A stretch of DNA of 64,000 nucleotides from Strongyloides papillosus (taxonomy: Eukaryota > Nematoda > Chromadorea > Rhabditida > Strongyloididae): contig SRSI01000028.1 in NCBI GenBank assembly GCA_005656395.1, forward strand, positions 1,302,001-1,366,000, in the 5' to 3' direction. The translations under genes and the position numbers were made by a program. The notes under the pieces are model-generated. The model was not told the origin of the DNA. It ran no database searches and saw only the letters and a list, made by a program, of their open reading frames with translations. This document shows positions 1 through 11,543 of the stretch, one piece after another. The stretch's first letter is position 1. Every line of letters begins with the position of its first letter.

Positions 1-871
1 TTTTTTAAGAAATATTTAAAAATTTTTAAGAGGCATTAAAATAAGTGTCAAAGATTAGCATATATTGCAAATAGTTAAAATAAAAAAAGCATAAAATATT
101 GGCTTCAATTTTTTCCACTAAAAGAATAAACAATATTTAATCATTTTTATTTTAAAAACTTTTCTACTTTATTAACTTATTAAAGTGAATATTAAATGCC
201 TCTTTTGATCAAAATTAATATATGCAATGTGAATGCTTTTAAGATTATTTTAATAACAATAATATACCATAAGTACACATTTACTTTTAATAGTTTAAAA
301 ATAACTGATATTTAAAATAATAAAAGTATTATCACGATAAAACTTTTATTTTATCATAAACTTTAGAAAATAAAATTGCCTTTTGTATTTCTATTTAAAG
401 AATAAAGAAACTTCTTTAGAATTTATATATATCAATGACTTAAATTTTATTTAAGGAAAGAAAAGTACATTATGAAAGTTATTAATTATAAATAGAAATA
501 TTTTTAATATTCAAGGACCATAGAAGAACTATACGTTTTTATTTTAAAGTTTTCTTATTGTGTTAATTTGAGACAATTTCAATAGGGAAAAAAGTTACGC
601 TTTTTCCCCTGAAATGTGCGATTTTTGTTTTCAATAATATTTTCAAAAGATATATGATGTAATCTGCACCATTTTCTGACGAAAATTTTAAATTGACACC
701 ACGTTTTTGAAAATTAGCATATAAATTGAATTTAAAAAGGTGATTTCATTTCTAATATAATACTTCAAGAAATTTTATTGCAAGCAGCAAAAAAAAGACC
801 AGGCATGATATTCGCGTTAGGATGAAAGTTACAGGAGCGACATCCCAACTACCTGTATATAGTAAGATATA
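1..871. other. Intergenic, no gene seen
   Basis: AT-rich sequence with no convincing exon on either strand. It holds a short inverted repeat at about 582-608 (AGGGAAAAA, then CTTTTTCCCCT). A distinctly GC-richer patch at about 796-860 runs up to the left end of the pogo-like element. The patch contains TACAGG...CCTGTA (830-835 and 852-857), and read on the minus strand it ends in a run of T. No known RNA family was recognised in it. Confidence 0.5.
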
Positions 872-1545
872 CAGTCGGTCCTTCCGTATCCGCGGTTTGA
901 AGATTGTATGAAATTAAAAAATTTTAACATGGGGGTACGTACGATTTTTTTATTTTAATCCTTTCGATCCGGAGATTTTTCTCTTTGTATTACGCACTCC
1001 TCTGTGTGTAAAAGGAGAAAGAGAACTTTCACAAAGAATAAGTGGTTAACAAAAAATTGGTGACATGATTCTTTAATAAAAATTAATATATAAGAAATAA
1101 AATTAGACTAAAAGTACAATTTTATAAATTTTTAAAAAATTAATTTTTAGTTTACTTTTATTATTTTAGTTTCTTTCTTTTCTTCTTCTTTTTTTTAATT
1201 TAAACATTTTTAGTAAAAAAAATTTATTCTAAAATATTCCCTCTTATGTACAAATTACCACCGTACATTTACATTTTTGTTTGTGACACGTATGCGCGTC
1301 ATCCAGGCGTGAAGGGGTTAGTTATCGTGGAGTACAAACTCCATTTATGATTAAATTTTTCATTTTTTTTTAAATCAAGCTAACTAAAAGATTACTATTG
1401 TGTACAATTGTAGAAAAAAATTTATATCTTATCTATAATTATGATTTAAAGGTCTTAATACATGAAAAAATAAGAAATACTACGGTTCGCCAGCATTCGC
1501 TGTAATCTCTGGAACCAATCTACCGCGGATACGGGGGGACGACTG
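872..1545. mobile_element. pogo/Tigger-like inverted-repeat element (MITE)
   Basis: The ends are inverted copies of one sequence. The left end reads CAGTCGGTCCTTCCGTATCC and the right end, reverse-complemented, reads CAGTCGTCCCCCCGTATCC; both continue into CGCGGT. Each end is flanked by TA (870-871 and 1546-1547), the target duplicated by Tc1/mariner/pogo transposases. The CAGTCG...CCGTATCCGCGG ends resemble Tigger/pogo termini known in animal genomes, and the right arm goes on with GATTGGTTCC as some of those do. No transposase is encoded, so this is a non-autonomous remnant. A second element sits inside it at 959-1317; without it the host element would be about 310 bp. The family assignment is from remembered terminal motifs; the inverted repeats and TA flanks are directly visible. 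Confidence 0.7.
959..1317 (+). mobile_element. piggyBac-like TTAA MITE, copy 1 (nested)
   Basis: About 359 bp, flanked by TTAA at 955-958 and TTAG at 1318-1321 (a mutated TTAA). It matches in inverted orientation the element at 62522-62884. Shared blocks include GTATTACGCACT, TGTGTGTAAA, ACAAAGAATAAG, CATTTTTGTTT and GCGTCATCC, in the same order and spacing. The termini are TCCTTTCGATCCGG on the left and, reverse-complemented, CCCCTTCACGCCTGG on the right. TTAA targets with CCC-starting ends are typical of piggyBac. There is no coding capacity. It lies inside the pogo-like element, so it is the younger insertion. Confidence 0.75.
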
Positions 1546-2133
1546 TAATTGTTTACTGCTGGTAAATTTTTGTAAATAAACAAACATGAATGCATTAATA
1601 AAAAGTTTAACTAACGCTATTTAAAAAGAAAATTTATTAAAATAATATTTTACAGCAAAAATAAAGATATTTTTTCCCAACAAAGTTCAACATTGATGTT
1701 AACACAAAATTATTTTAACTGAAACTCTTACTTAACAAATGAAATTATTAATATCTCATTTTGTAGCTAAAACATTATCCTAAAATTTGATGAAATAAAA
1801 TTATAATATTTTCCCTTTTAAAAGGAAATATGAGTCAAAAAATTGAGTGACAAAAAAAGTTTCTTAATATTTTCTAACAATTTTTATATCTTTTCTACTA
1901 GGTTTTTATGCTGATAACAAATATCGGATTTGCTTTTTATAATTTTGGTTTTTATGGAAAATCATTTACATCAAAAAGAGGTCCGTTTCTAACAGTACTG
2001 CTTTTGGAAAGACGTTTCCCCAAACTACAAAATTGTGCAGGTTACTAGATATATGTATGATTTTTATGGAAATAACAAGGCTTTTATTTAATGAATATAC
2101 ATATGATAATAATAAATAATAATGATAATGTAT
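1546..2133. other. Intergenic, 3' flank of the 2134-2439 gene
   Basis: No exon seen. On the minus strand an AATAAA polyadenylation signal lies at about 2092-2097, just after the stop at 2134, and fits the end of the small minus-strand gene. Nothing else was recognised. Confidence 0.5.
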
Positions 2134-2439
2134 TTATATATTGAGGCGTTTATTTGTAATTTTTTTAATGACACTTTGTTGACTTGTTAATACATTTTTG
2201 TAGTTGTTGTGTTCCATTTTATCATTATCAATTACACGTCCACAATAGTCAAGAAGCAAATAGAGATTTAGAATTGTTATTTCCATAATCTTTTTTGTTT
2301 TACGACAACTCAACCGATATAAAAAGTTATTAAAATATTCCTCATTCAACGTCTCTCCCATTAACACTACAAAAACATCAATTACATCTTTTCTTGTTAA
2401 ATAGAAAATGTTGATAAAAATTATATTATCTCTTGACAT
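2134..2439 (-). CDS. Small protein, 101 aa, unknown; likely downstream gene of an operon with GRIP
   Basis: A single open frame runs from ATG at 2437-2439 to TAA at 2134-2136. Two features argue for a real gene. A clean splice acceptor (TTTTTATTATAG, ending at 2462) lies 22 nt before the ATG with no matching donor, as expected of a trans-splice site. An AATAAA signal lies about 40 nt after the stop. The acceptor is 114 bp behind the GRIP stop, and GRIP has its own AATAAA at 2516-2521 in between, the spacing usual for nematode operons. The protein is mixed hydrophobic and charged (LNLYLLLDYCGRVIDND in the middle) with no recognised domain, signal peptide or clear membrane segment. Function unknown; it could still be a chance frame in AT-rich DNA. 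Confidence 0.5.
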   Translation of the reverse strand: MSRDNIIFINIFYLTRKDVIDVFVVLMGETLNEEYFNNFLYRLSCRKTKKIMEITILNLYLLLDYCGRVIDNDKMEHNNYKNVLTSQQSVIKKITNKRLNI

Positions 2440-2576
2440 TATTTTGTTGTTTTAATCTTGTCTATAATAAAAACAATATATTAAAGCAACAATGTGAATA
2501 AACTGTTGATCGTTTTTTATTCATCAAGTGTCAACGAAGGAAGAATATTATAGGTAAATATATTGATATCCATTAC

Positions 2577-5500
2577 TTAGACAGATGAGTCCTTTACAAC
2601 ACAACTTATAGGAGATTTGCAAGATTCATCATCACAAGGCTCAACAGGTGTATCCCTCTGAATGACCAACTCTAAAACTTCCATTGCTAAAAGTGGTAAT
2701 GCTAAATCACAATCAAGATAACCAACATGAGAATTATTAATTTTAAGTATCTTATCAAATGGTTTTAATACAGTGTCAGCAGGAGACCCTTTCTTTATTT
2801 GACTAACAAATATACCAGGATTCTCACCAACACCATCACTAACAGAAAATCCAAAACTATTAGAAATTGGGTCTCTCTCCAAATGAAAATGATGTATGGT
2901 TGTTTGAACAAGTTCAGAATTTTTAAATACTAAATTTGTTGAGGTATCTTGTTGTTTATTTCTATGACTTGTTATATCATCACAAATATTAAATAATCCC
3001 AAACTAGGTATAGGAGTTTTTTCATGTGAACTACAAGTGGACGTTGTTGGGGACTGTTGGGAGCAATAATCCCTTTTTATGAGAGGATTTTTTAATATTC
3101 CGACAGGTTGATTAATTGAAGGGATAGAATGATTTGTAAGGTTTGTGTTTTGTTTTGCTATATAAATATTATGTTGGTAGTTTTTATCAGGTTCATCAAT
3201 ATCTCCTGATAATATCGTTTCCTCTAGTTTTTTTAACATCTCTTCCTCGCCGGAAGTCTCAAGAGCTTCAAGAATACTCATCCAATGTGGATTACTTTTT
3301 TCTGTACTATTTCTTTTCCTCTCATTTTTCTTCTTTTTCTCATTACAATTACAGCACTCCTTTTTTATGTAATTATCAGGAAGTGATATTGGTGTTTTTA
3401 TTATAATATCCTCATTAGTATTATATAATTTCCTCATATAAGAACTTTGTCTTTTAGCATCTAAATTTAACATTGGTGGTATATCACTACCATCATAGTC
3501 AGTAGTTGTTTCTTTTTTACTATTATTAAGGACAGAAGACAAACTTTGAAGTTGTAATTTATTTGATGTAATATATCCATCATTATGATTATTATTTCTT
3601 TTTCCACTACCATCAGGACTATCATCAAGACTTTCAACTGCTGAGTCAATACTTTGAATTGGTGTTCCAACTTTGTCACTTCTTTCACTACTAGTATCAT
3701 TATGAGACGTTCCTCCTTGTGAATTTGTTAAATAATTGGTGTAATTAGATAAAGATGTCGGTGGTAGTGATGTATACATAAGTGATGTTGGATCTTCCAC
3801 ACCTGGTGATGTGACAACATTATTATTATTAGAATAATTAATTAATTGTTTATCAACAAGTTGAACGTTAATAGCATGTTTTGGATGTCTACTAACAATT
3901 CTTAAGTGAACAGTTTCTTTTGCCATCTGAAGAATTCTCATTGCATTACGTACATTCATTCCCTCAACAGATTCACCATTTATAGCTATAATTTGATCAC
4001 CAGGATGAAGGGTGTTTGTTACTTCAGCAACACCACCTCTAGCTATTTGTGTTATAACAATTGGTTCTCCGGTTTCACCATTACTAGCAATAGTTATTCC
4101 CAATGGATTTCCCCTTCTATTTAGAACGATATCGTAAATGTATCTACAATTACCTTCTTCTTTTTGTTTCTCCATAATACGATGATTCTTTTGTATCAAG
4201 AGATGAATAACATCACCACATCTATGAAGGAGACGAATACCTTCAGCAACTGTACATGTACTTAATGGAATATCATCAATTGAAACAATTCTATCACCAA
4301 CATGTATTGAACCGCATCTATATGCTGGAGATCCTTGGATAATTTCATTAACAATAAGTGGTTCACCTTTTTTACCCTCATATTCGCCTTTTGATTTGCA
4401 TTTAATACCTACACCATTGCCCCTTTTTGTTAATTTAACAGATAACATTCCTGATAATGATAATGGTGCCTCTATAACATCAAACTCTACTAATAAAGTA
4501 ATTGAACCTTTAGTATTTTTAATTATATGATTTGCTTCTTCTATTGTTCCATTCATTGTAAACCAATCATTTATTGCAAGTACTCTATCACCAATTTGAA
4601 GACGTTCACATTTGTCAGCAGGTGAATTTTTTTCAATATTTGATATGTAGATAGCTCCTAAATTTTCACCAATACCTGTTTGATCATCAGTAAAGGATGT
4701 CTCCATATCATATTTATGTAATGATATTCCATATCCTTTATATAATGCTGATGAGGCAAGTGGAGCTGTTAAGGTAACTTTTTGTGTCTCAACATGGCAA
4801 ACTTTTGATGTTGGAACACCAGAAAAGCATCCATTAATTGAACCTAAAAAATAAATAACGTTGAATATGTAAAAATGTTTTTGATTTATTTTTTTAATTA
4901 TACTTACTAACAGTTGCTATACCAGAAATTCCAGAATAATGGAAACAAATGGCAAACATAATATCAAATAAATTAGTTTTAAAAATATTTAATGGTATAT
5001 GGCAGCACTTAATTGTTACATAAAATTATTTTTACACAAAAACAAGTACCCTAAATGAATGATGTACATATAATTTGAAATGTAAAAATAAAAAAAAATA
5101 AAAAGTTATTGGCATTGTTTTGGGAAGAGATCAAAAATATCGTACACATTTTTAAATGGGGATAAGATGAAGGTAAACTCCATCAGGAATAAAAAGCACT
5201 TTAAATGTAATAGGGCTATTTTGTATTGAAATTAACCAATAAAAAATATAAAAATTTTATTGGCTAGTTAAGAAGAACTAAACTTTTAGCGTATTTTTGC
5301 AATGTCTTTGTTTGTGGTAAAGATATATAAAGAAGGGTTAAAAATGTTTCATTTTAATTGTCAATGAAAAGAAAGAATCTTTGATAGGATTTATTATTGA
5401 GGAAAGAATAAAATGAAATAGTTAAAATGCAACAATGTTGTGTAATTAATAAAAATCTATATTTTTTATTTCACCTGTTTAATTATGTGTAGGAAAAAAA

Positions 5501-8500
5501 TTATCCTAATGGTGATTGATGAAAAAAAAAGAGTTTTATATGAAGGGAGAGAGAGAGGAAAATAAATATCATTTTTATAATTTTTAAACTCCTTCAAATG
5601 TCATTTATGAATGCGTAAAAACATTTTTCCTCCCTAAAACTATTATTATTTTTACACTGACAGCTTATTATAATAAATATGATAAAGTTAATAGCCTTTG
5701 TCCATAGATAAGGATATCATCTATTTATCTCTCTTAATAAAATATCAACAGTTAAAGATGAGGATTTTTAGAGTATAACATATATATCATTTTATAATAA
5801 TAATCAAATGTGATTTTAGGGTAAAAAGTTTTAGATGACAATAAAGATGATTAACAATGAATGTTAACGCGATGATAAAAAGAATTATTATTTATTGTGA
5901 ACGGAAATTGTTATGAGGATGTTAATAATAATTATATGTATATCCAAGTTTCTTTTTACATTAGTGAGACAAATCGTCTAGATATTAATTTTAAGAGTGC
6001 ATATATCAACTCCCTAATACCATTACTTAAATTCTTATTAAAAGCTATATTTATTTTCTATTATTTGATAGGTCTGCCATGACGCCATAAACATTTATAT
6101 AAATATTTTTACAAACTTACTATTATTTACTAATGATTTTGTTATCTTCATATTATTATATGATGGATTAGCAATAAGATATGATCTATCAAATGATTTA
6201 GCTCTACTTGTATAATTAGTTGTTTGTGCTTGAGAATCCCTTAGTGATACTCTTCCATTTTCGATATATTTTGTTCCAATTAAATTATTTGATGAAACAA
6301 ATTTTTGTTGTCCTTTCGATTCATGATAGATATCTTTCGAGGAATATGAAAGATTACTTTTATTGGTCATTGGAACAATTCTTGCCTCACCGATAACTGG
6401 GGAAATAGATGTAGTCATATAATCTTCTTGTTTCTTTTTAGATTTAGCGGAGCGCTGATAAAAAGAATGCCTACTTTTTAGTAAGAAACCATTATTATCA
6501 GAATATTCAGCCTCCTTTTTTTTCGTAAACATTCTTAAAATAAAATATTAGTTTGTTAATGTAAATAATGTATATAATTTCATTTTCGAAAAGACAAACC
6601 TTTTAGTATCTTTTTTATTCTTAAGTAATAAATGGTTAGGAATAAAAGTTATCCTTATTGTTTCTCTTTGTCCTTTTAACAATTGTTCTGCTTCACCTAA
6701 TGTTGTATGTTCCAATTGAATATCATCAATAGCCAAGATTCGATCTCCAACCTCCAATGCACCAGAACTATAATAATATAAAGAGTAAAGTTTATTAGGG
6801 GTGATAATTTTATAGTAACAATATTTATATGTTGTTAGTTAATACATAGAAACATTATAATAGTTGTTGCCTTAAATATATAAATTGCCATTCATAAATG
6901 TATAGGTAAAATACTTTTTAAAAAGTACAATACAATTGTCCATATGGTCCTAGGGGTACTATTTTTAAGTATATCTTTGTGCAAGTCTTTCTCTATCCTG
7001 TCTCTTTTGATTGTATGTGTAATCAAGTGATAAAAGCTAATAATACATACACTTTATAGAATAATGAAAATGATAATAAGTGTGAAAGTTTCTACTTAAA
7101 ACTTGATGCATGAATGTAAATTTTTAATATTTAAGTAAGATTACTAGTAATTGAAAAGTCACTAAATTGGTTGTTATTAAAAATTCATAATATATTAATA
7201 TTGTTACAATATTCATTTAATAAAAAGTAAGGCATAACTTACCGATCAGCAATGGAAGCAGGAATGATTTCTTTTATAAAAATTAATTTTCGTTTCATTA
7301 AACTTAAACCAGTTGATGATATATTATTATCCATTTTTGTTCCTTTTTTCTTTAACAATGGAGATAATATAGAATTTTTGTCACCTGCCAAATGTATACC
7401 ACAAGTAGTACCAAAATTACTCCGTTCATACTCTTCCTCAGTACAAATGGCAAGTTTAATTCCAAGGTCAGCACAACAGGAATTCTTATTTAAATCAACA
7501 AACATTGGTCCTGTAGAATGCTTCCGTGATTCTAAAAGAAATGAGATGAATGTATGAAATAAAAAACTTACCACATATCGTAACATCATATTCGATTGTT
7601 AATGTCACATTATCTCCAGATTCTTGAAGGATTTTGTAGGCAGTATGCAAATTACAACTAAATACATCAATGCCATTTACACTTAATATTCTATCTCGTA
7701 CAAACAACCTTCCATGGATATGTGCAGATGATCCTGGTCTAACACCAACAATTGTTATTGGTCTTGCTTTCTTTGGATCAGGTCCGTAAGAACCACCACG
7801 TAATGTTAGACCAAAACTATTACTTTCTTTTGATAATGTTATCTCGGTACATTTGTTTATTGCATTAGGATTCCTTTCAAATATAGGATCATTTAAGTCA
7901 TATGATACTTCTAACATAACTGAGTCACCACAAGTTCTAATTAGTGTTAATATTTCACCATGTGTTAGGTCAGAAACGTTTTTACCATCGACAGAGATAA
8001 GTTTTTCACCAACTCTAAGTTGATCTGAACGATGTGCCACAAAACCAGGTCTAATGTAACTTATAATTGGTGGTAAGGCACGATCAGCACCACCTATAAA
8101 TATTTAAAAAAATAATTAATTTTCAAGTTTTAAAAAAAATTGTTATAATACTTTTTAACTGATATAAATTGTCAAGTGAAAGTAACAAAATGATTATATC
8201 GGATGGGTTATTTGTAAGATATAGTAAAAAAATTTTTTTCTAATAAAAATGAGTCAACATAAAGTTATTGAAGGATATCAAGAGTATGTGTATATAAAAT
8301 TTATAATGAATGATTCTAATAATAAAAGGGACAAAAGTATTTGAATTAACTATTTTTATAATGAGAAAATAACTAGAAGGCGATTGAAAGTCATAATATT
8401 TTTTATTATTAAAAGTTGGACAAGAACTTTAAGCTTACACGGGTCTAAAAAGAAAATATGTATTATGTATATTTGTTTGTGAATTTATGATTAAAATTGC

Positions 8501-11500
8501 TTAACACATAAAAGTAAGGTGTCATTAGTGAGGGGAGACGTTTAAAGATACTGTTTAATCAAGTAATATAGGTGGTATTAATATTGTAACTTTTTCTAGT
8601 TTTATATACTATTTTCAGGTAAGTAAATACAACTTCATTAAGTTTTGTGAGTGTAGATTAAAGATAAGAGTGATAAGAAGATGAAATTTTGTTATTTACA
8701 CTACTAATCAAGGAAGAATATTTACATGAAGATTATAAATTTTGATTAGTAAAGCTTCTGCATTTTGTTAATTAGACAAATTATTACCTGATTAGGTAAA
8801 AATTACTACCTTAAAGTAATAAAATATGATATAAGACAAAAATGATTAGACATGTTAAATGAATATACAAAAGTATCGAGAGGAAATAGACTGTTTAACA
8901 AAATTTTACCATTTAGTTATCAGTGGGGAGGGAAAATCAACTACTTGAGATGATATAATTTATCTATGTAGTGTAAATAAAAAGAAAACTACAACAATTG
9001 ATAACTTTTGTCATTAGAAAAAGTAATTGTGGCCAATAATTAATAATATATATCCAGTTTGGAAAAATAAAATATGGAATAATACTAAGTAGAAAAACAA
9101 TTATCAACAACCCAAAAGTACTTATCTTTCATTCTACATTATAATTGTTATGGAAGAAAAACGATTGCATTTTTTTACACCCTATAAAAATGAAAAAGGG
9201 TATAGATTTTTAAATTATATCATGAGTATGAACAATCACTCTAATTTTATATAGTTTTTTATGTGTCCCTAAAAATTTATGAATAATAGAGAAATAGTAT
9301 AATCAATTTGAAAGATAAAAATTAACCCTCAAAGTTTTAATTTATCATATACTTATATACCCTAAAAAGTATTTGAATAAGTTATATATTTTATAGATAA
9401 TATGGTGTATAAAATATATAAATTTTATAAAACGTGGACCATCAAATATATGGGTAAACTTTTTGACATGTTTTCTTTATTAAACAAAAATGTACGGTCA
9501 GTTATATTTATTTAATACAAATCATTTATAAAGTTTCTAAATTAAAATTGCCATTATTGTGTACGAAGAAAGATCATGACAAAGGAGGTGTAATAAATGA
9601 TGTATAATAAATTTTTAAGAACATATTAGGAGGATTAAAATTAAATATGTATCTATCAATATAACACAAACTTTCCTGACCATTCTTATCAACATTTTTA
9701 CTCTCCTACTTATTTTTTTGTCCTCCTCAAATAAATTTTAACTCCCTGTGAGGAAGTTTATACATATAAATATAATAGTTAATTGATGAGTTGGGAGTGT
9801 AATATTAGTATATATATTTTGATGGATAGTATAAAGTAACAACATTTAAAAATTATGTAAACTTTGTATTTCTACTAATTTATGATACTTGACACTTTAT
9901 TAATAAGATGACAATCATATATTATATGTACATATATATATATGGGGAAAGAAAAGGGATATATACATGTAAGGACAACACTAAAAATCCTTTTTATCAA
10001 TTGTCCCATTTATTTTGTCATCATCCCCTTCATTCTTACCATCTCAAAAATAAAATTTTAACAGATTTTTAAATAAAAATATTTAAGATTTATATATATA
10101 GAATGTTACATTGTTTTGGTCAAAAAAAAGATAATAAATAAGGAAAATAATAGATAAAATTGTATATGACAATTGATTTTTAAAAAGCAAATGTATAATA
10201 TTTATATAAATTTTTATATTTGATAAAGGAAAAAAAAACAAACTAAATATTATATATATATGACACCTTTAGTATATATCAATATAATAACACTAAAATT
10301 TTAATGTTATAGAAAATTATTTAAATTATCACCTTATAAATATTTTTAATGAAAAATAGAGAAAGAAAATATTAAATATTTTTTGGTGGATGATTATTAG
10401 TGATTATTTTATTTTATCTTCTTATATATATATTTAAGAATTGTCAATGTTTTGTTTTGGGATATAAAAGTTCAATAGTTATTATAATAAATATCTATTT
10501 ATTTCAAAAGTTTGTTTAATATTTTAACTGATACATCTTTCTTTTTCTATGTACTTATTAAAAATAACGATAGGTTAGGATATATATATATAAAAAACGC
10601 AAGTATTAAGATTTAAGAAAATATTTATATATATGAAGATGAATCTTAAATCATTAAGAGTAAGATTAATTTTATTTGTAAGTGGAAAGTGAAAAAGAAA
10701 AAATTTTCCTTTAAAAAGACATATTTCAACAAGTTTTCGAAAAAAATTTATATATGAATAAACAGACGTACCTGTAATTCCTAATCCCAAATGCAAATCA
10801 CTAGTTCTTGTAAGTTTGGCAATGTAACTTCCTGTCAAAGAATTTCCATGAATTTTTTTACTTAAATTTCCTTTCTCTCCATCGTAATGATTCTTATTAT
10901 AATATTCAAGATTTGTTAAAGAAGAATAAAATTTTGTCCCATCCCTTTGATGAGTTGTTGATGGCGGTAACATTGGTGTACCAGAAGTGGGTGGGTCAAA
11001 TGATAAGTCATCTGAAATGTAAAAATATTATTAAATTTAAATAATATTAAATAAGTAGTGAAATTTTTTTTATCCCTTTTTTAACAAATATAAAAAATGT
11101 TTGTATATATGTTTTATTAAATATTAAATCTAACCATTTGATTTATTAAAAGATTTTATATATCCAGTTAATGTATTTCCCTCCAACAACTTAATTTGTT
11201 TCTCCAATTCAATGAGAGATGAATATCTCTCTTCGGGTGTATGAGTAAAAATAAGTGGAGAGTAAATTGAATTATTACACTTCTCCTGACATAATGTTAA
11301 TCCTGCAATCTCAAGATTACCAAAATGTCTACTATTTTTTAAGAATAATTGCCCTTTTTTACAATTACCCAATGGATTTGTTTTATACTTCAAAAACTCT
11401 TTATTTGGTAGTAAATTTTTTTCAGCATGAAAAGGTTTAGGAGGTTTGCCTGTATTATAGGTAAAATTTATTGGTTTAACAGTCCTTTTTTTGAATTGTA

Positions 11501-11543
11501 TCCCACAACAAGTCACCGTGGAGTCGTTTTGTTTAATAGACAT
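2577..11543 (-). CDS. GRIP: GRIP-type seven-PDZ scaffold protein
   Basis: Exons by splice signals and phase: 11543-11135, 11011-10772, 8093-7572, 7531-7243, 6767-6600, 6533-6121, 4843-2577; all phases agree and give 1435 aa. Seven PDZ domains lie at about aa 200-282, 298-388, 397-531, 700-802, 813-899, 917-997 and 1328-1410. The carboxylate-loop motifs are GLGI, FGLTL, LGIKL, YGISL, VGIKC, LGITI and FGFSV. Order and signature stretches (HRSDQLRVGE in PDZ1, ASIADRSGAL in PDZ3, LKPFDKILKIN in PDZ7) match vertebrate GRIP1/2, cytoplasmic scaffolds that tether AMPA receptors and Eph/ephrin partners. PDZ3 carries an unusually long loop, and about 330 residues separate PDZ6 from PDZ7. The protein ends in DSSV, itself a class I PDZ ligand. 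A lone acceptor at 11557, 13 nt before this ATG, suggests trans-splicing here. Other first exons are listed separately. Ligands in the worm are not shown by sequence. Confidence 0.88.
4908..4959 (-). CDS. GRIP: Alternative first exon of GRIP giving a PDZ4-7 short form
   Basis: An ATG at 4957-4959 opens 17 codons (MFAICFHYSGISGIATV) and ends at a strong GTAAGTA donor at 4907. It leaves one base, A, exactly as exon 6533-6121 does, so both join in frame to the exon starting at 4843. The product would be about 772 aa holding only PDZ4 to PDZ7. No acceptor is obvious upstream, so this looks like a first exon rather than a cassette. It could also be chance: the exon is short and rests on one good donor, matching phase and an open frame. 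Confidence 0.4.
8094..10771 (-). other. Long GRIP intron between PDZ1 halves
   Basis: A 2.7 kb intron splits the first PDZ domain (donor CAG|GTACGT at 10772, acceptor TTTATAG at 8094). Sequence is AT-rich with TATATA runs. No exon, RNA gene or repeat was recognised inside it. Confidence 0.6.

Noticed and set aside
796..860. A tRNA or 5S rRNA gene in the GC-rich island
   Set aside because: No cloverleaf, no A/B box pair and no match to the conserved 5S core could be found by eye on either strand.
3143..4124. Plus-strand open frames opposite the GRIP last exon
   Set aside because: Antisense shadows of a strongly supported coding exon.
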